DNA of 64,000 nt from Pseudomonas oligotrophica (GTDB lineage Bacteria; Pseudomonadota; Gammaproteobacteria; Pseudomonadales; Pseudomonadaceae), in contig NZ_JAKJRU010000003.1 in assembly GCF_021726475.1 (NCBI RefSeq), forward strand, positions 434,001-498,000. The letters are read 5' to 3'. Of this stretch, positions 9,610-18,421 are shown one piece after another. Position numbers and translations under genes: made by a program. Within the stretch, counting starts at the first letter, position 1. Every line of letters starts with the position of its first letter. Under the pieces are notes generated by a model. It was not told where the DNA came from. It was given only the letters and a program-made list of their open reading frames with translations, and did no database searches.

Positions 9610-10440
9610 ATGTACCAACTCGCCGATCTGCTGCACCTGATGGCCCGCCTGCGCGACCCGCGGCATGGCTGCCCGTGGGACCTGCAGCAGGACTACGCCA
9701 GCATCGTCCCGCACACCCTGGAGGAAGCCTACGAGGTCGCCGACGCCATCGAGCGGCGCGATTTCGCGCACCTGCCCGGCGAACTCGGCGACCTGCTGTT
9801 CCAGGTGGTCTACTACAGCCAGCTGGCGCGGGAGGAGGGACGTTTTGACTTCGCCACGGTGGTCGATGCCATCACCCGCAAGCTGCTGCGCCGGCACCCG
9901 CACGTGTTCCCCGATGGCGACCTGTACGGCTCGCCCGAGCTGCCGCGGCTCGACGAGGCGGCGATCAAGCGCCGCTGGGAAGAGATCAAGGCCGAGGAAC
10001 GCGCCGAACAGGCCGCCGCACCGGAGCAGCTGTCCCTGCTCGACGACGTGCCCCATGCGCTGCCGGCGCTCAGCCGCGCCGCCAAGCTGCAGAAGCGTGC
10101 CGCCGGCGTCGGCTTCGACTGGCCGGAGGCCCTGCCGGTGGTGGACAAGCTGCACGAGGAGCTGAACGAGGTGCTCGAGGCCATGAGCGCGAACGACCCG
10201 CAGGCGATCACCGAGGAGATCGGCGACCTCTTGTTCGTGGTGGTCAACCTCGCACGCCACCTCAAGGTCGACCCGGAAAACGCCCTGCGTGCGGCCAACG
10301 GCAAGTTCGAGCGGCGCTTTCGCTTCATCGAGCAAGCCTTGCGCGAAGCGGGGCGCGCGCCCGAGGATTGCGACCTGCAGGAGCTGGATGCGCTCTGGGA
10401 CGCAGCGAAGAAGGCCGAACGGCCGCTTTCCTGCGGCTGA
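9610..10440 (+). CDS. mazG: Nucleoside triphosphate pyrophosphohydrolase MazG
   Basis: A 276-residue all-alpha NTP pyrophosphatase with two MazG domains, as in the E. coli enzyme. The first has EEAYEVADAIE then ELGDLLFQVVYYSQ; the second has EELNEVLEAM then EEIGDLLFVVVNLARH. These supply the paired EExxE and ExxD metal-binding motifs. It cleaves NTPs to NMP and pyrophosphate and in E. coli tempers (p)ppGpp effects, which suits its place after relA. The start MYQLADLLHLM is chosen because GAGG lies six bases upstream; an earlier in-frame ATG four codons back lacks this. Confidence 0.95.
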   Translation: MYQLADLLHLMARLRDPRHGCPWDLQQDYASIVPHTLEEAYEVADAIERRDFAHLPGELGDLLFQVVYYSQLAREEGRFDFATVVDAITRKLLRRHPHVFPDGDLYGSPELPRLDEAAIKRRWEEIKAEERAEQAAAPEQLSLLDDVPHALPALSRAAKLQKRAAGVGFDWPEALPVVDKLHEELNEVLEAMSANDPQAITEEIGDLLFVVVNLARHLKVDPENALRAANGKFERRFRFIEQALREAGRAPEDCDLQELDALWDAAKKAERPLSCG

Positions 10441-10451
10441 CGGCTGCCCGG

Positions 10452-10477
10452 GGTGGATGTCGCCCGGCACATCCACC
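10452..10477. repeat. REP-like palindrome downstream of mazG
   Basis: GGTGGATGT and ACATCCACC form a nine-base perfect stem around the eight-base loop CGCCCGGC, eleven bases after the mazG stop. The arms and the first loop bases match the second palindrome upstream of mazG (9545-9576), so the gene is bracketed by members of one repeat family. Confidence 0.6.
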
Positions 10478-10548
10478 ACAATCGCGCGCTGGATCGACGA
10501 AGCACGGTCCCGCGTTCACATTCGAATTCACGACAGACGAGCCGAACC

Positions 10549-11088
10549 ATGAGTCTTTCCCTTCGCGACCAGCTGCTCAAAGCCGGGCTGGTCAATGAAA
10601 AGCAGGCCAAGCAGGCGAGCAAGCAACAGCAGAAGCAGCAGCGCCTGGAGAAGAAGGGCCAGGTCGAGAAAGACAACAGCCAGCGCGAGGCTGCGCTCAA
10701 GGCCCAGGCCGAGAAGCAGGCCCGCGACCAGGAGCTCAACCGCCAACAGCAGGAAAAGGCCGAGCAGAAGGCCCGCGCCGCGCAGGTCAAGCAGCTGATC
10801 GAGACCAGCCGGCTGCCCAAGCTGACCACCGACGACTACTACAACTTCGTCGACGACAAGAAGGTCAAGCGCATCTCGGTGAACAACCTGATGCGCGACA
10901 AGCTGTCCAGCGGCTCGCTGGCCATCGTCCGGCATGGTGGCGGCTACGAGATCATCCCGCGCGATGCCGCGCTGAAGATCCAGGAGCGCGATCCGCGCCG
11001 GGTGGTGCTGCTCAACACGCGGACCGAGGAGGTCGACGAGGACGATCCGTACGCCGCCTACAAGGTGCCCGACGACCTGATGTGGTAA
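10549..11088 (+). CDS. DUF2058 (YaiL-like) family protein
   Basis: A 179-residue protein of the DUF2058/YaiL family, function unknown. The N-terminus reads MSLSLRDQLLKAGLV and is followed by a long, charged, Gln/Lys/Glu-rich coiled coil (about residues 18-85). A conserved globular part follows (TTDDYYNFVDDKKVKRI, then a GGGYEIIPRDAA segment) with an acidic tail. No signal peptide or membrane segment is seen, so it should be cytosolic. The ATG at 10549 is used because the family starts at MSLSLRDQL. It stands alone between mazG and the 50-residue ORF. Confidence 0.85.
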   Translation: MSLSLRDQLLKAGLVNEKQAKQASKQQQKQQRLEKKGQVEKDNSQREAALKAQAEKQARDQELNRQQQEKAEQKARAAQVKQLIETSRLPKLTTDDYYNFVDDKKVKRISVNNLMRDKLSSGSLAIVRHGGGYEIIPRDAALKIQERDPRRVVLLNTRTEEVDEDDPYAAYKVPDDLMW

Positions 11089-11131
11089 GCCCGGCGCAAG
11101 CGCCGACGGAAGGTCGGATAGAAAGCCGTCG

Positions 11132-11168
11132 CATCAGCCTCTACTGATGGACCGCCCGCACCGGGCGG
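11132..11168 (+). promoter_or_regulatory. Two adjacent hairpins before the small proline-rich ORF
   Basis: CATCAG/CTGATG (11132-11149, loop CCTCTA) is followed two bases later by CCGCCCG/CGGGCGG (11152-11168, loop CAC). Both stems are perfect. They lie 43 bases after the DUF2058 stop and end just before the GGAGG Shine-Dalgarno of the next ORF. No T-run follows, so they look more like leader or processing structure than a clean terminator. Confidence 0.4.
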
Positions 11169-11188
11169 CAGCAGTGGAGGGAAAGCTC

Positions 11189-11341
11189 ATGTCGCAAGAT
11201 CAGACGATGACCGCCCGGGAGCTTGGCTGGCGTGCCGCCGGCGTACCCGGCGACCCGGAAGAGCCCGGCGTGCCGGACCTGCCGCACGAACCCGGCGAGC
11301 CCACGGTGCCCGACCAACCGCCGCCGGCACCGGTGGCCTGA
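11189..11341 (+). CDS. Proline-rich 50-residue small protein (unknown function)
   Basis: A small ORF of 50 residues that starts at ATG with a strong GGAGG about eight bases upstream. After a short polar N-terminus (MSQDQTMTARELGW) the rest is dominated by Pro, Gly and Glu, with a loose P-x-x-P periodicity (GVPGDPEEPGVPDLP, then HEPGEPTVPDQPPPAP). No signal peptide, helix or cysteine is seen, so it should be acidic and disordered. It is not recognised. Reasons to believe it are the ribosome binding site and an amino-acid pattern unlike random GC-rich translation. It could also be a chance frame in a high-GC region. Confidence 0.55.
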   Translation: MSQDQTMTARELGWRAAGVPGDPEEPGVPDLPHEPGEPTVPDQPPPAPVA

Positions 11342-11398
11342 GGCGCAAGGCGCCACGCGCTGGCGTGGCGTGCGCTGCCGGCCCGTCGTCCGCGGCGC

Positions 11399-12739
11399 TC
11401 ATTCGGCTGACGGATAGGTGTCCGGTACCGCCTGCAGGTCGGCTTGCTGCGGGCCGATCGGGGTGACCGGCGAGGTGTTTTCGAACCACACCAGCGCATC
11501 GAACTGCTCGGCCAGGATCGCGCGGAAGTAGTGACTCTGGCGCTCGGTCTGCGGCCGGTAGATCACGCCGATCGCGCGCTCCAGGCGCGGTTGTGCCAGC
11601 AGGCTGCGCAGCGAACGGCCGTCCGCGTCGCGCCAGCTGGTCAGCGAGGCCGGCACGCCGGCACGCAGGAACAGCTGCTCCCAGCTGTCCGGGCGCGAGG
11701 GCAGCACCTCCTTGATGCGCATCGGCTCGTCCCAGTTGTCCGCCGCGGCCACCCGGCCGCGATCGGTGGCCATGCCGATCAGCACCGCGTCGCGGCCGAA
11801 GGCGGTGCGGCACAGCTCGCCGATGTTGAACTCGCCGCCCCAGCCCATCGAGGTCGCCGCCGCGTTGCCGATGTGCGAGTTGTGCGCCCAGACTACCGCG
11901 CGTGCCTGCGGCCCGCGGTGCTCGAGCAGGGCACGCAGGGTGTCGAACATGTGCCGGTCGCGCAGGTTCCAGGATTCGCTGGAACGCCGATACATGGCGC
12001 GGTAGTACTGCTCGGCCGCCAGCACCACGCGGGCGTTGCGCTCGGCCTCGAAGAAGCGCTCGCCATCGGCGGCGCCGTAGTTCAGGCGTTGCTCCAGCAG
12101 GCGGCCGAGCTGCTCGACCACCGCGTCCTCGCAGGACGGTTGCCCGAGCATCACGTTGTGGCCGTAGGCCGCCGGCTCCTCCTGCCAGGGGCTCAGGCAA
12201 CCGTAGCGCCGGCGCGCTTCGCGCGCGGCCGCCGGGTCGACCTGATCCAGGTAACGCAGCACCTCGCCGATCGAACTGCCCAGGCTGTAGACGTCCAGCC
12301 CACGGAATTCCACGCGCTCGGGCGCGACCAGGCCATCGTTGTGCTGGCGCAGCCAGGCGGCGAACTCGGCCACCTCGCGGTTGCGCCACATCCAGGTCGG
12401 GAAGCGCTTGAAGGCGTCCTCGATCCAGTCCGGCGGTTGCTGCCGGCGCAGGTACTGGTCGATGCGCGCGGCGTCCGGCCAGTCGGCTTCGGCGGCGACG
12501 ATGGTGAAACCATGCCGCTCGATCAGCCGCCGGGTGATGGCGGCGCGCGCCCGGTAGAACTCGGAAGTCCCGTGGCTGGCCTCGCCGATTAGCACCACGC
12601 GCGCGTCGGCGAAGCGCTCGAAGGCGTCGGCGAAGCTATCCTCTTGCAGGGGAGCAAGCGCAATGGCGTGGCCGCGAAGGGCCTCGACCAGTTGCTCCTC
12701 GCTCGGTTGGGACGGTTCTCGGGCGCTGGCGGCGGTCAT
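11399..12739 (-). CDS. Erythromycin esterase family protein
   Basis: A 446-residue protein of the erythromycin esterase (EreA/EreB-like) superfamily. Near the N-terminus it has VVLIGEASHGTSEFYRARA, the G-E-x-x-H-G motif holding the active-site Glu and His. VVAAEADWPD follows, and later AVVWAHNSHIGNA supplies further conserved His residues. The family includes true macrolide esterases and succinoglycan-biosynthesis proteins, and chromosomal members of this length in Pseudomonas generally have no proven drug activity. The gene stands alone, with its promoter side facing the 76-residue ORF. Resistance should not be inferred from the family name. Confidence 0.85.
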   Translation of the reverse strand: MTAASAREPSQPSEEQLVEALRGHAIALAPLQEDSFADAFERFADARVVLIGEASHGTSEFYRARAAITRRLIERHGFTIVAAEADWPDAARIDQYLRRQQPPDWIEDAFKRFPTWMWRNREVAEFAAWLRQHNDGLVAPERVEFRGLDVYSLGSSIGEVLRYLDQVDPAAAREARRRYGCLSPWQEEPAAYGHNVMLGQPSCEDAVVEQLGRLLEQRLNYGAADGERFFEAERNARVVLAAEQYYRAMYRRSSESWNLRDRHMFDTLRALLEHRGPQARAVVWAHNSHIGNAAATSMGWGGEFNIGELCRTAFGRDAVLIGMATDRGRVAAADNWDEPMRIKEVLPSRPDSWEQLFLRAGVPASLTSWRDADGRSLRSLLAQPRLERAIGVIYRPQTERQSHYFRAILAEQFDALVWFENTSPVTPIGPQQADLQAVPDTYPSAE

Positions 12740-12921
12740 GGCGGTGGCTCCTGGCGCGGCACGTACTCTGCTGACAGGGTAGTTCGCGGCGCTGTTCGTG
12801 CCATGCGACAGAAGGCAGTCGTCGCCGGCGCACAGAACTGAAAGACTCGAGGCCGTCTCTAACGGTGCATAACGGCGCGCCAGAGCGGTTCCGGCAGCGC
12901 GTATAACGACGAGGGGCAGAC

Positions 12922-13152
12922 ATGACGACCTGGATCATCACCTACAGCAAAGACGGCAACACGGCGGTTCTGCGTACCGAATCCACGCATCAGCCCGACA
13001 TCGACGAGGCCGTCGAACTGGTTACCCGCAAGGCGGAACAGGAATACGAGGCGGACCTGGAGCACGAGCACGATGCCGACCTCGACGACACCCCGGCCAC
13101 CCGCCTGGCCGAGCGCTACGGCATCACCATCACCGGCATCGCCCAGGCCTAG
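12922..13152 (+). CDS. Hypothetical 76-residue acidic protein
   Basis: A short cytosolic protein starting MTTWIITYSKDGNTAVLR, preceded by GAGGGG ten bases upstream. The first 20 residues look like a beta-hairpin. Residues 30-60 are strongly acidic (EYEADLEHEHDADLDD), and the last part reads ERYGITITGIAQA. Coding-like composition and a good ribosome binding site support it as a real gene. Its family is not recognised. It lies between the divergent erythromycin-esterase gene and the convergent end of the repair cluster. Confidence 0.65.
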   Translation: MTTWIITYSKDGNTAVLRTESTHQPDIDEAVELVTRKAEQEYEADLEHEHDADLDDTPATRLAERYGITITGIAQA

Positions 13153-13211
13153 TCGCCTGTGCGGTTGCATGATCGCCCCGCACTGAGCAGGCGAATCGAC
13201 CCGACCGACCG

Positions 13212-13865
13212 CTAGAGCGGCCAGATTTCCCCATCCCCGACCAGGAACAGACGCCGGCCCGGCCCGGCGTCGACCTCGGCCGTGCCGGTGAAATCGCCGA
13301 AGGCCGGCAGCAGGCTGACCCGCTCGCCGATGCAGAAGCACGGCAGGCGCAGGCTCTGCCGGCCGCGGCCGCGCAGGCGGTGGGCCGGGTGCAGGTGGCC
13401 GGCCAGCACGTGGTGGGTCGGGTGCGGCGCGGGTTCGTGCTGCAGGGCGAAGGGGCCGAGCAGCAGCGGTTCGCTGTGCACCTCGATGCCGAGCCCGGCC
13501 GGCGGATCGCCGGCGCGGCGGTCGTGATTGCCGCGGATCAGTGTCAGCCGCAGCCCGGCGTGCCGGCTGCGCCAGGCGGCGAGCCGGGCCAGGGTCGATG
13601 GCGCGTGGGATTCGGGCGCGTGGAGGAAGTCGCCGAGAAAGATCAGCCGCCGCGCCGGGTAGCGTGCCAGCAGCGCGTCCAGCCGCGCGAGATTGGTCTC
13701 GGTGGTCCCGCTCGGAACCGGCTGGCCGAGGCGGCGATAGGCCGCGGCCTTGCCGAAATGGATGTCGGCGACCAGCAGCGCCTGCTGCTGCGGCCAATAG
13801 AGCGCCTTGTCGGCAAGCAGCCAGAGTTCGGTGGTGCAGAGGTCGATGGCGAGGTGGGCGGTCAC
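13212..13865 (-). CDS. pdeM: Ligase-associated DNA damage response phosphoesterase PdeM
   Basis: A 217-residue binuclear metallophosphoesterase. All the metal-site motifs are visible in order: DIHFGK, GDFLH, GNHD, and GHLHP near the C-terminus. This is the MPE/PdeM component of the helicase-ligase-exonuclease-phosphoesterase repair cluster; characterised relatives are Mn2+-dependent nucleases. It is the last gene of the minus-strand operon. Its GTG start overlaps the helicase stop (GTGA), which implies translational coupling. Confidence 0.9.
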   Translation of the reverse strand: MTAHLAIDLCTTELWLLADKALYWPQQQALLVADIHFGKAAAYRRLGQPVPSGTTETNLARLDALLARYPARRLIFLGDFLHAPESHAPSTLARLAAWRSRHAGLRLTLIRGNHDRRAGDPPAGLGIEVHSEPLLLGPFALQHEPAPHPTHHVLAGHLHPAHRLRGRGRQSLRLPCFCIGERVSLLPAFGDFTGTAEVDAGPGRRLFLVGDGEIWPL

Positions 13866-16450
13866 GGGCGTGGGGTGGGTCCTGGGGCCTTTTTCTTCTG
13901 CCGCGGGCGGCCGTCCTTGCGCGCGCGCGGCCGGCGCGCGCGCGGCGCTTCGCGCTCGACGGCCGGCACCGCGGCGGGCTCGGGCTGGTAGCCGCCCGGG
14001 CCGGCCGCCTGGTCCAGCTCGGCGACCATGCGACGGATGCGGTCAGCGAGTTTCTCCGAACTCAGGCTCTCGCGAAAGCGCTCGACCAGCAACGGGAAGG
14101 CCAGCGGCGTCGGTCGCCTGACCTGGCGCAGGTCGAGCCGGCGTTGCTGCAGGCGCTCGAGCGTCTGGCGCAGGCGGTCCAGTTCCAGCTCCTGGCGCAG
14201 CACTTCCTCCTCGGCCTGGTTGAGCAGCAGGTTGCCAGGGTCGTACTGGCGGAACACATCGAAGAACAGCCCGCTGGAGGCCTGCAGCTGGCGTGCGCTC
14301 TTCTGCGCGCCGGGGTAGCCGGAGAACACCAGCCCGGCGATGCGCGCGATCTCGCGAAAGCGCCGCCGTGCCAGCTCGCCGGCGTGGAGGCTGGCGAGCA
14401 CGTCGTGCAGTAAGTCGTCGGTGCTGAACAGGCCCTCGCCGAGCGCACCCGGCCAGTCCACTTCGGTGGGCGCGAGCAGTTCCAGGCCGTAGTCGTTGAC
14501 GGCGATGGAGAAGCTCACCGGCTGGCGCCGGCCCATGCGCCAGGCGAGCAGGCTGGCGAGGCCCAGGTGCACGTGGCGGCCGGCGAAGGGATAGAGGAAC
14601 AGGTGCCAGCCCTCGCGCGACTTCAGCACCTCGGCCAGCAGCGTCGTTTCGTTCGGCAGCGCCGACCAGTCGCGCTGCACCTCGAGCAACGGCTGCACCA
14701 GGCGCATCTCGGCGCCGGCGAAGCAGCCGCGACCGGCAGCGCCGAGCTGCTCGACCACCGCGTCGGCCAGCTCGCTGGAGAGCGGCATGCGCCCGCCGTT
14801 CCAGCGCGGCACCGCGGCCTTGCGGCCACTGGCGCGGTTGACGTAGATGGTCATGTTTTCGACCCGTACCAGCTCCAGCAGGCGCCCGGCGAAGAGGAAG
14901 CAGTCGCCGGGGCGCAGGCGGGCGATGAAGCCTTCCTCGACCGAGCCCAGCGAGCGGCCGCTGCCACTCTTGGCCCAGAACTTCACCGTCAGGCTGGCAT
15001 CGCTGACGATGGTGCCGATGCTCATGCGATGGCGCAGCGCCACGCGCCGGCTGGGCACCTTCCACAGCCCCGATGCATCCGGCTCGACGCGCTGGTAGTC
15101 GGGGTAGGCGGTCAGCGATTCGCCACCGTGGCGCACGAAGGCCAGGGCCCATTGCCAGTGGCCTTCCGGCAGCTGGCGGTAGGACCAGGCCTGGCGCACC
15201 TCGCCGAGCAGGTCAGCCGGGCGGAAGCCGCCAGCCAGCGCCATGCTCACCAGGTGCTGAACCAGCACGTCGAGCGGCTGCTGCGGTGCCTCGCGCGCCT
15301 CGATGCGCCGCTCGGCGACGGCCTGTTGCGCGGCGGCGGCCTCGATCACTTCCAGGCTGTGGGTGGGCACCAGGGTCACCCGCGAGGTGCGCCCCGGCGC
15401 ATGCCCGGAGCGGCCGGCGCGCTGCAGCAGCCGCGCCACGCCCTTGGGCGAGCCGATCTGCAGCACCCGCTCGACCGGCAGGAAATCCACCCCGAGGTCG
15501 AGGCTCGAGGTGCAGACCACCGCCTTGAGCCGGCCTTCCTTGAGCCCGAGCTCGACCCAGTCACGCACCTCGCGCGCCAGCGAGCCGTGGTGCAGGGCGA
15601 TCAGCCCGGCCCAGTCCGGCCGCGCGTCGAGCAGCGCCTGGTACCAGAGTTCGGCCTGCGAACGGGTGTTGGTAAAGACCAGCGAGGTGGCCGCGCCATC
15701 CAGTTCGGCGACCACCTGCGGCAGCATGCGCAGGCCCAGGTGCCCGGCCCAGGGGAAGCGCTCGATGCGCTCGGGCAGCAGCGAGTCGATCACCAGTGGC
15801 TTGTCCACGCGCCCCTCGACCAGCCGGCCGCGACCGGGGTGCAGCAGGACTTCCAGCGCGTGCGGCAGGTTGCCGAGGGTGGCCGACAGGCCCCAGACGA
15901 TCAGCGCCGGCTGCCATTGGCGCAGGCGGGCCAGCGCCAGCTGCAGCTGGACGCCGCGCTTGTTGCCGAGCAGCTCGTGCCATTCGTCGACGATCAGCAT
16001 GCGCAGCCCGGCGAACGCCTGGCGCGCGTCGGCGCGGGTCAGCAGCAGGGTCAGGCTTTCCGGCGTGGTGACCAGCACGCTGGGCAGGCGCCGACCCTGG
16101 CGTGCACGCTCGGCGCTGTCGGTGTCGCCGGTGCGCAGGCCGACGCTCCAGTTCAGCCCCAGCTCGCCGAGCGGCGCCTGCAGCGCGCGCGCGGTGTCGG
16201 CGGCCAGCGCGCGCATCGGGGTGATCCACAGCGCGGCGAGCGGTGCCGGCTGGCCGGGCGCTGCGTCAGTGGCGAACCGTTGCAGCGCACCGAGCCATAC
16301 TGCATAGGTCTTGCCCGAACCGGTGCTGGCATGCAGCAGCCCGGACTCGCCGGCAGCCACCGCCTGCCAGACCTCGCGCTGGAAGGCGAACGGCTGCCAG
16401 CCGCGACGGGCGAACCACCGCTCGCTCAACAGCCCGGTCGCCTCACTCAT
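13862..16450 (-). CDS. Ligase-associated DEXH-box helicase (Lhr-like core)
   Basis: An 862-residue superfamily 2 helicase. Walker A is [13 protein letters not shown] near residue 40, the DExH box is [11 protein letters not shown], motif III is GLSATLGN, and motif VI is [14 protein letters not shown]. The C-terminal part resembles the Lhr core (winged helix plus beta-barrel). The tail is basic ([18 protein letters not shown]) and may bind nucleic acid. Lhr-core proteins unwind RNA:DNA and DNA duplexes 3' to 5'. ATG at 16450 ([13 protein letters not shown]) is the start because the upstream extension of the frame is REP sequence. It overlaps pdeM by four bases. Confidence 0.93.
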   Translation of the reverse strand: MSEATGLLSERWFARRGWQPFAFQREVWQAVAAGESGLLHASTGSGKTYAVWLGALQRFATDAAPGQPAPLAALWITPMRALAADTARALQAPLGELGLNWSVGLRTGDTDSAERARQGRRLPSVLVTTPESLTLLLTRADARQAFAGLRMLIVDEWHELLGNKRGVQLQLALARLRQWQPALIVWGLSATLGNLPHALEVLLHPGRGRLVEGRVDKPLVIDSLLPERIERFPWAGHLGLRMLPQVVAELDGAATSLVFTNTRSQAELWYQALLDARPDWAGLIALHHGSLAREVRDWVELGLKEGRLKAVVCTSSLDLGVDFLPVERVLQIGSPKGVARLLQRAGRSGHAPGRTSRVTLVPTHSLEVIEAAAAQQAVAERRIEAREAPQQPLDVLVQHLVSMALAGGFRPADLLGEVRQAWSYRQLPEGHWQWALAFVRHGGESLTAYPDYQRVEPDASGLWKVPSRRVALRHRMSIGTIVSDASLTVKFWAKSGSGRSLGSVEEGFIARLRPGDCFLFAGRLLELVRVENMTIYVNRASGRKAAVPRWNGGRMPLSSELADAVVEQLGAAGRGCFAGAEMRLVQPLLEVQRDWSALPNETTLLAEVLKSREGWHLFLYPFAGRHVHLGLASLLAWRMGRRQPVSFSIAVNDYGLELLAPTEVDWPGALGEGLFSTDDLLHDVLASLHAGELARRRFREIARIAGLVFSGYPGAQKSARQLQASSGLFFDVFRQYDPGNLLLNQAEEEVLRQELELDRLRQTLERLQQRRLDLRQVRRPTPLAFPLLVERFRESLSSEKLADRIRRMVAELDQAAGPGGYQPEPAAVPAVEREAPRARRPRARKDGRPRQKKKAPGPTPRP

Positions 16451-16466
16451 GGCGCGCGCCGTGCCG

Positions 16467-16681
16467 GTTCGCGGTCGGGACCGCTCCCACGTATGCGCGG
16501 GCCAGCCCTGTAGGAGCGGCCTGGGCCGCGAAGCGGGCGGCGCCGGGGTCAGGCGGGGCAGCGAAGCACCGGGCTCGTCGTTCGCGGTCGAGACCGCTCC
16601 CACGGGTGCGCGGGGCCAGCCCTGTAGGAGCGGCCTTGGCCGCGAAGCGGGCGGCGTCGGGGTCAGGCGGGGCAGCGAAGC
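16467..16681. repeat. Two REPIN-like units (four REP palindromes) inside the repair operon
   Basis: Two near-identical units of about 101 bases stand in tandem (16467-16567 and 16580-16681, offset 113). Each has a REP in one orientation (16468-16490; 16581-16603) and a second in the opposite orientation (16509-16534; 16623-16648). The core palindromes are GCGGTC-GG-GACCGC or GCGGTC-GA-GACCGC, and GCGGCC-TG-GGCCGC or GCGGCC-TT-GGCCGC. The GTGGGAGCGG and TGTAGGAGCGG arms are the familiar Pseudomonas REP type. The pair occupies most of the 261-base gap between ligase and helicase genes. Confidence 0.85.
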
Positions 16682-16711
16682 GGGCCGGGTTGAGGTGGCA
16701 GGGCTGGTCGA

Positions 16712-18421
16712 TCATTCAAGCAGCTCCTTGAGCGTCGCCAGCGTATCGGCTTCTTCCACCGGCTTGTCGTGGCGCCAGCGCAGCATGCGCGGGAAGCGCA
16801 CGGCGATGCCGCTCTTGTGCCGGCTGCTGGCGGCGATGCCCTCGAAGCCGAGTTCGAAGACCAGGGTCGGCGTGACGCTGCGCACCGGGCCGAACTTCTC
16901 CACGGTGGTCTTGCGCACGATGGCATCGACCTGGCGCATCTCCGCATCGGTGAGCCCGGAGTAGGCCTTGGCGAAGGGCACCAGCTTGCGCTCCGGGTCG
17001 CCCGGCGCGCCGTCCCAGACGGCGAAGGTGAAATCGGTGTAGAGGCTGGCGCGCCGGCCGTGGCCGCGCTGGGCGTAGATCAGCACCGCGTCGATCGAAT
17101 AGGGGTCGATCTTCCACTTCCACCAGAGGCCGACGTCGCGGGTGCGGCCGACGCCATACTGGCCGGTGCGGGCCTTGAGCATCATGCCTTCCACACCCAG
17201 CGCGCGAGAGGCTTCGCGCTGGCGGGCCAGATCGGCCCAGTCATCGCCGGTAACCAGTGGCGAGAGCATCAGCCGCGGGTTGGGGCACTGCTCGACCACT
17301 GCTTCGAGCTGCTCGCGGCGCTCACGGTGTTCGCGCTGCCGCCAATCGTCGCCCTGCCATTCCAACAGGTCGTAGGCGAGCACGCCGACCGGGGCGTCCT
17401 GCAAGACCTTGGCGCTCAGGTTCTTGCGGCCGATACGCTGCTGCAGCAGGGCGAAGGGCTGCACGCCGAATTCGCCAGCAGCCGGCGGCACGGCGCCGGC
17501 GGAGGCGTCGAACAGCTCGCCCGCCAGGGCCGCCGGTGCGTGCTTCCAGACTACGATCTCGCCGTCGATCACCGTGCCGTCGGGCAGGCAGCCGGCCAGC
17601 TCGCACAGTTCGGGGAAGCGCTCGCTGACCAGTTCCTCGCCGCGCGACCAGATCCAGATCAGCCCGTCGCGCTTGACCAACTGGGCGCGGATGCCGTCCC
17701 ACTTCCATTCCACCAGCCAGTCCCCCGGCGGGCCGAGCAGCTCGTCGAAGCGCTCCGGCGCGGCTTGCAGCGGGTGGGCGAGGAAGAACGGGTAGGGCTG
17801 GCCGCCGCGCTGGGCATGCTCGTCGGCCGACTCGGCGGCGATCAGCGCGCGATAGCCCTCGGCAGTGGGGCGGTGGGCGAGGTCGGTGTAGCCGACCAGG
17901 CGCTGCGCCACGCGCTTAGGGTCCAGATCGGCCAGCGCGGCGAGGGCGCGGGTGACCAGCAGGCGCGACACGCCGACCCGGAACGCGCCGGTGATCAGCT
18001 TCAGGCTGACCATCAGGCTGCGCCGGTCGAGCTGCGCCCAGAGCGCGGGCAGGCGCTCGGCCGTTTCCTCCGGCGGCAGGCCGCGCAGCGGCAGCAGGCG
18101 CTCCTGCATCCACACGGCCAGCCCTTCGTCACTGGCCTGGGTCGCCTCGGGCACCAGCAGCGAGATGGTTTCGGCCAGGTCGCCGACCGCCTGGTAGCTT
18201 TCCTCGAACAGCCATTCCGGCAGCCCGGCGACGGCCATCGCGGTTTCCCGCAGCAGACGCGCCGGCACCAGCTGGCGCGGACGGCCGCCGGCGAGAAAGT
18301 ACACCGCCCACGCCGCGTCCTCGGCCGGGGCGTCGCGCAGGTAGTCGCGCATCGCGGCGAGCTTGGCGTTGCTCGAGGTGGTCGCGTCCAGGCGCGCGTA
18401 GAGGTCGGCGAAGGCCTTCAT
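16712..18421 (-). CDS. Cisplatin-damage-response ATP-dependent DNA ligase
   Basis: A 569-residue ATP-dependent DNA ligase. An N-terminal helical DNA-binding domain (about 1-205) precedes the adenylation domain. Motif I is EWKWDGIRAQ with nucleophile Lys240, followed by DGEIVVWK (motif III), VEGMMLKAR (motif IV) and WWKWKIDPYSIDAVLIYAQ (motif V region). An OB-fold domain ends the protein. It seals nicked DNA and belongs to the ligase subfamily that travels with the exonuclease, Lhr-like helicase and PdeM. Its ATG overlaps the exonuclease stop by four bases. Confidence 0.93.
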   Translation of the reverse strand: MKAFADLYARLDATTSSNAKLAAMRDYLRDAPAEDAAWAVYFLAGGRPRQLVPARLLRETAMAVAGLPEWLFEESYQAVGDLAETISLLVPEATQASDEGLAVWMQERLLPLRGLPPEETAERLPALWAQLDRRSLMVSLKLITGAFRVGVSRLLVTRALAALADLDPKRVAQRLVGYTDLAHRPTAEGYRALIAAESADEHAQRGGQPYPFFLAHPLQAAPERFDELLGPPGDWLVEWKWDGIRAQLVKRDGLIWIWSRGEELVSERFPELCELAGCLPDGTVIDGEIVVWKHAPAALAGELFDASAGAVPPAAGEFGVQPFALLQQRIGRKNLSAKVLQDAPVGVLAYDLLEWQGDDWRQREHRERREQLEAVVEQCPNPRLMLSPLVTGDDWADLARQREASRALGVEGMMLKARTGQYGVGRTRDVGLWWKWKIDPYSIDAVLIYAQRGHGRRASLYTDFTFAVWDGAPGDPERKLVPFAKAYSGLTDAEMRQVDAIVRKTTVEKFGPVRSVTPTLVFELGFEGIAASSRHKSGIAVRFPRMLRWRHDKPVEEADTLATLKELLE

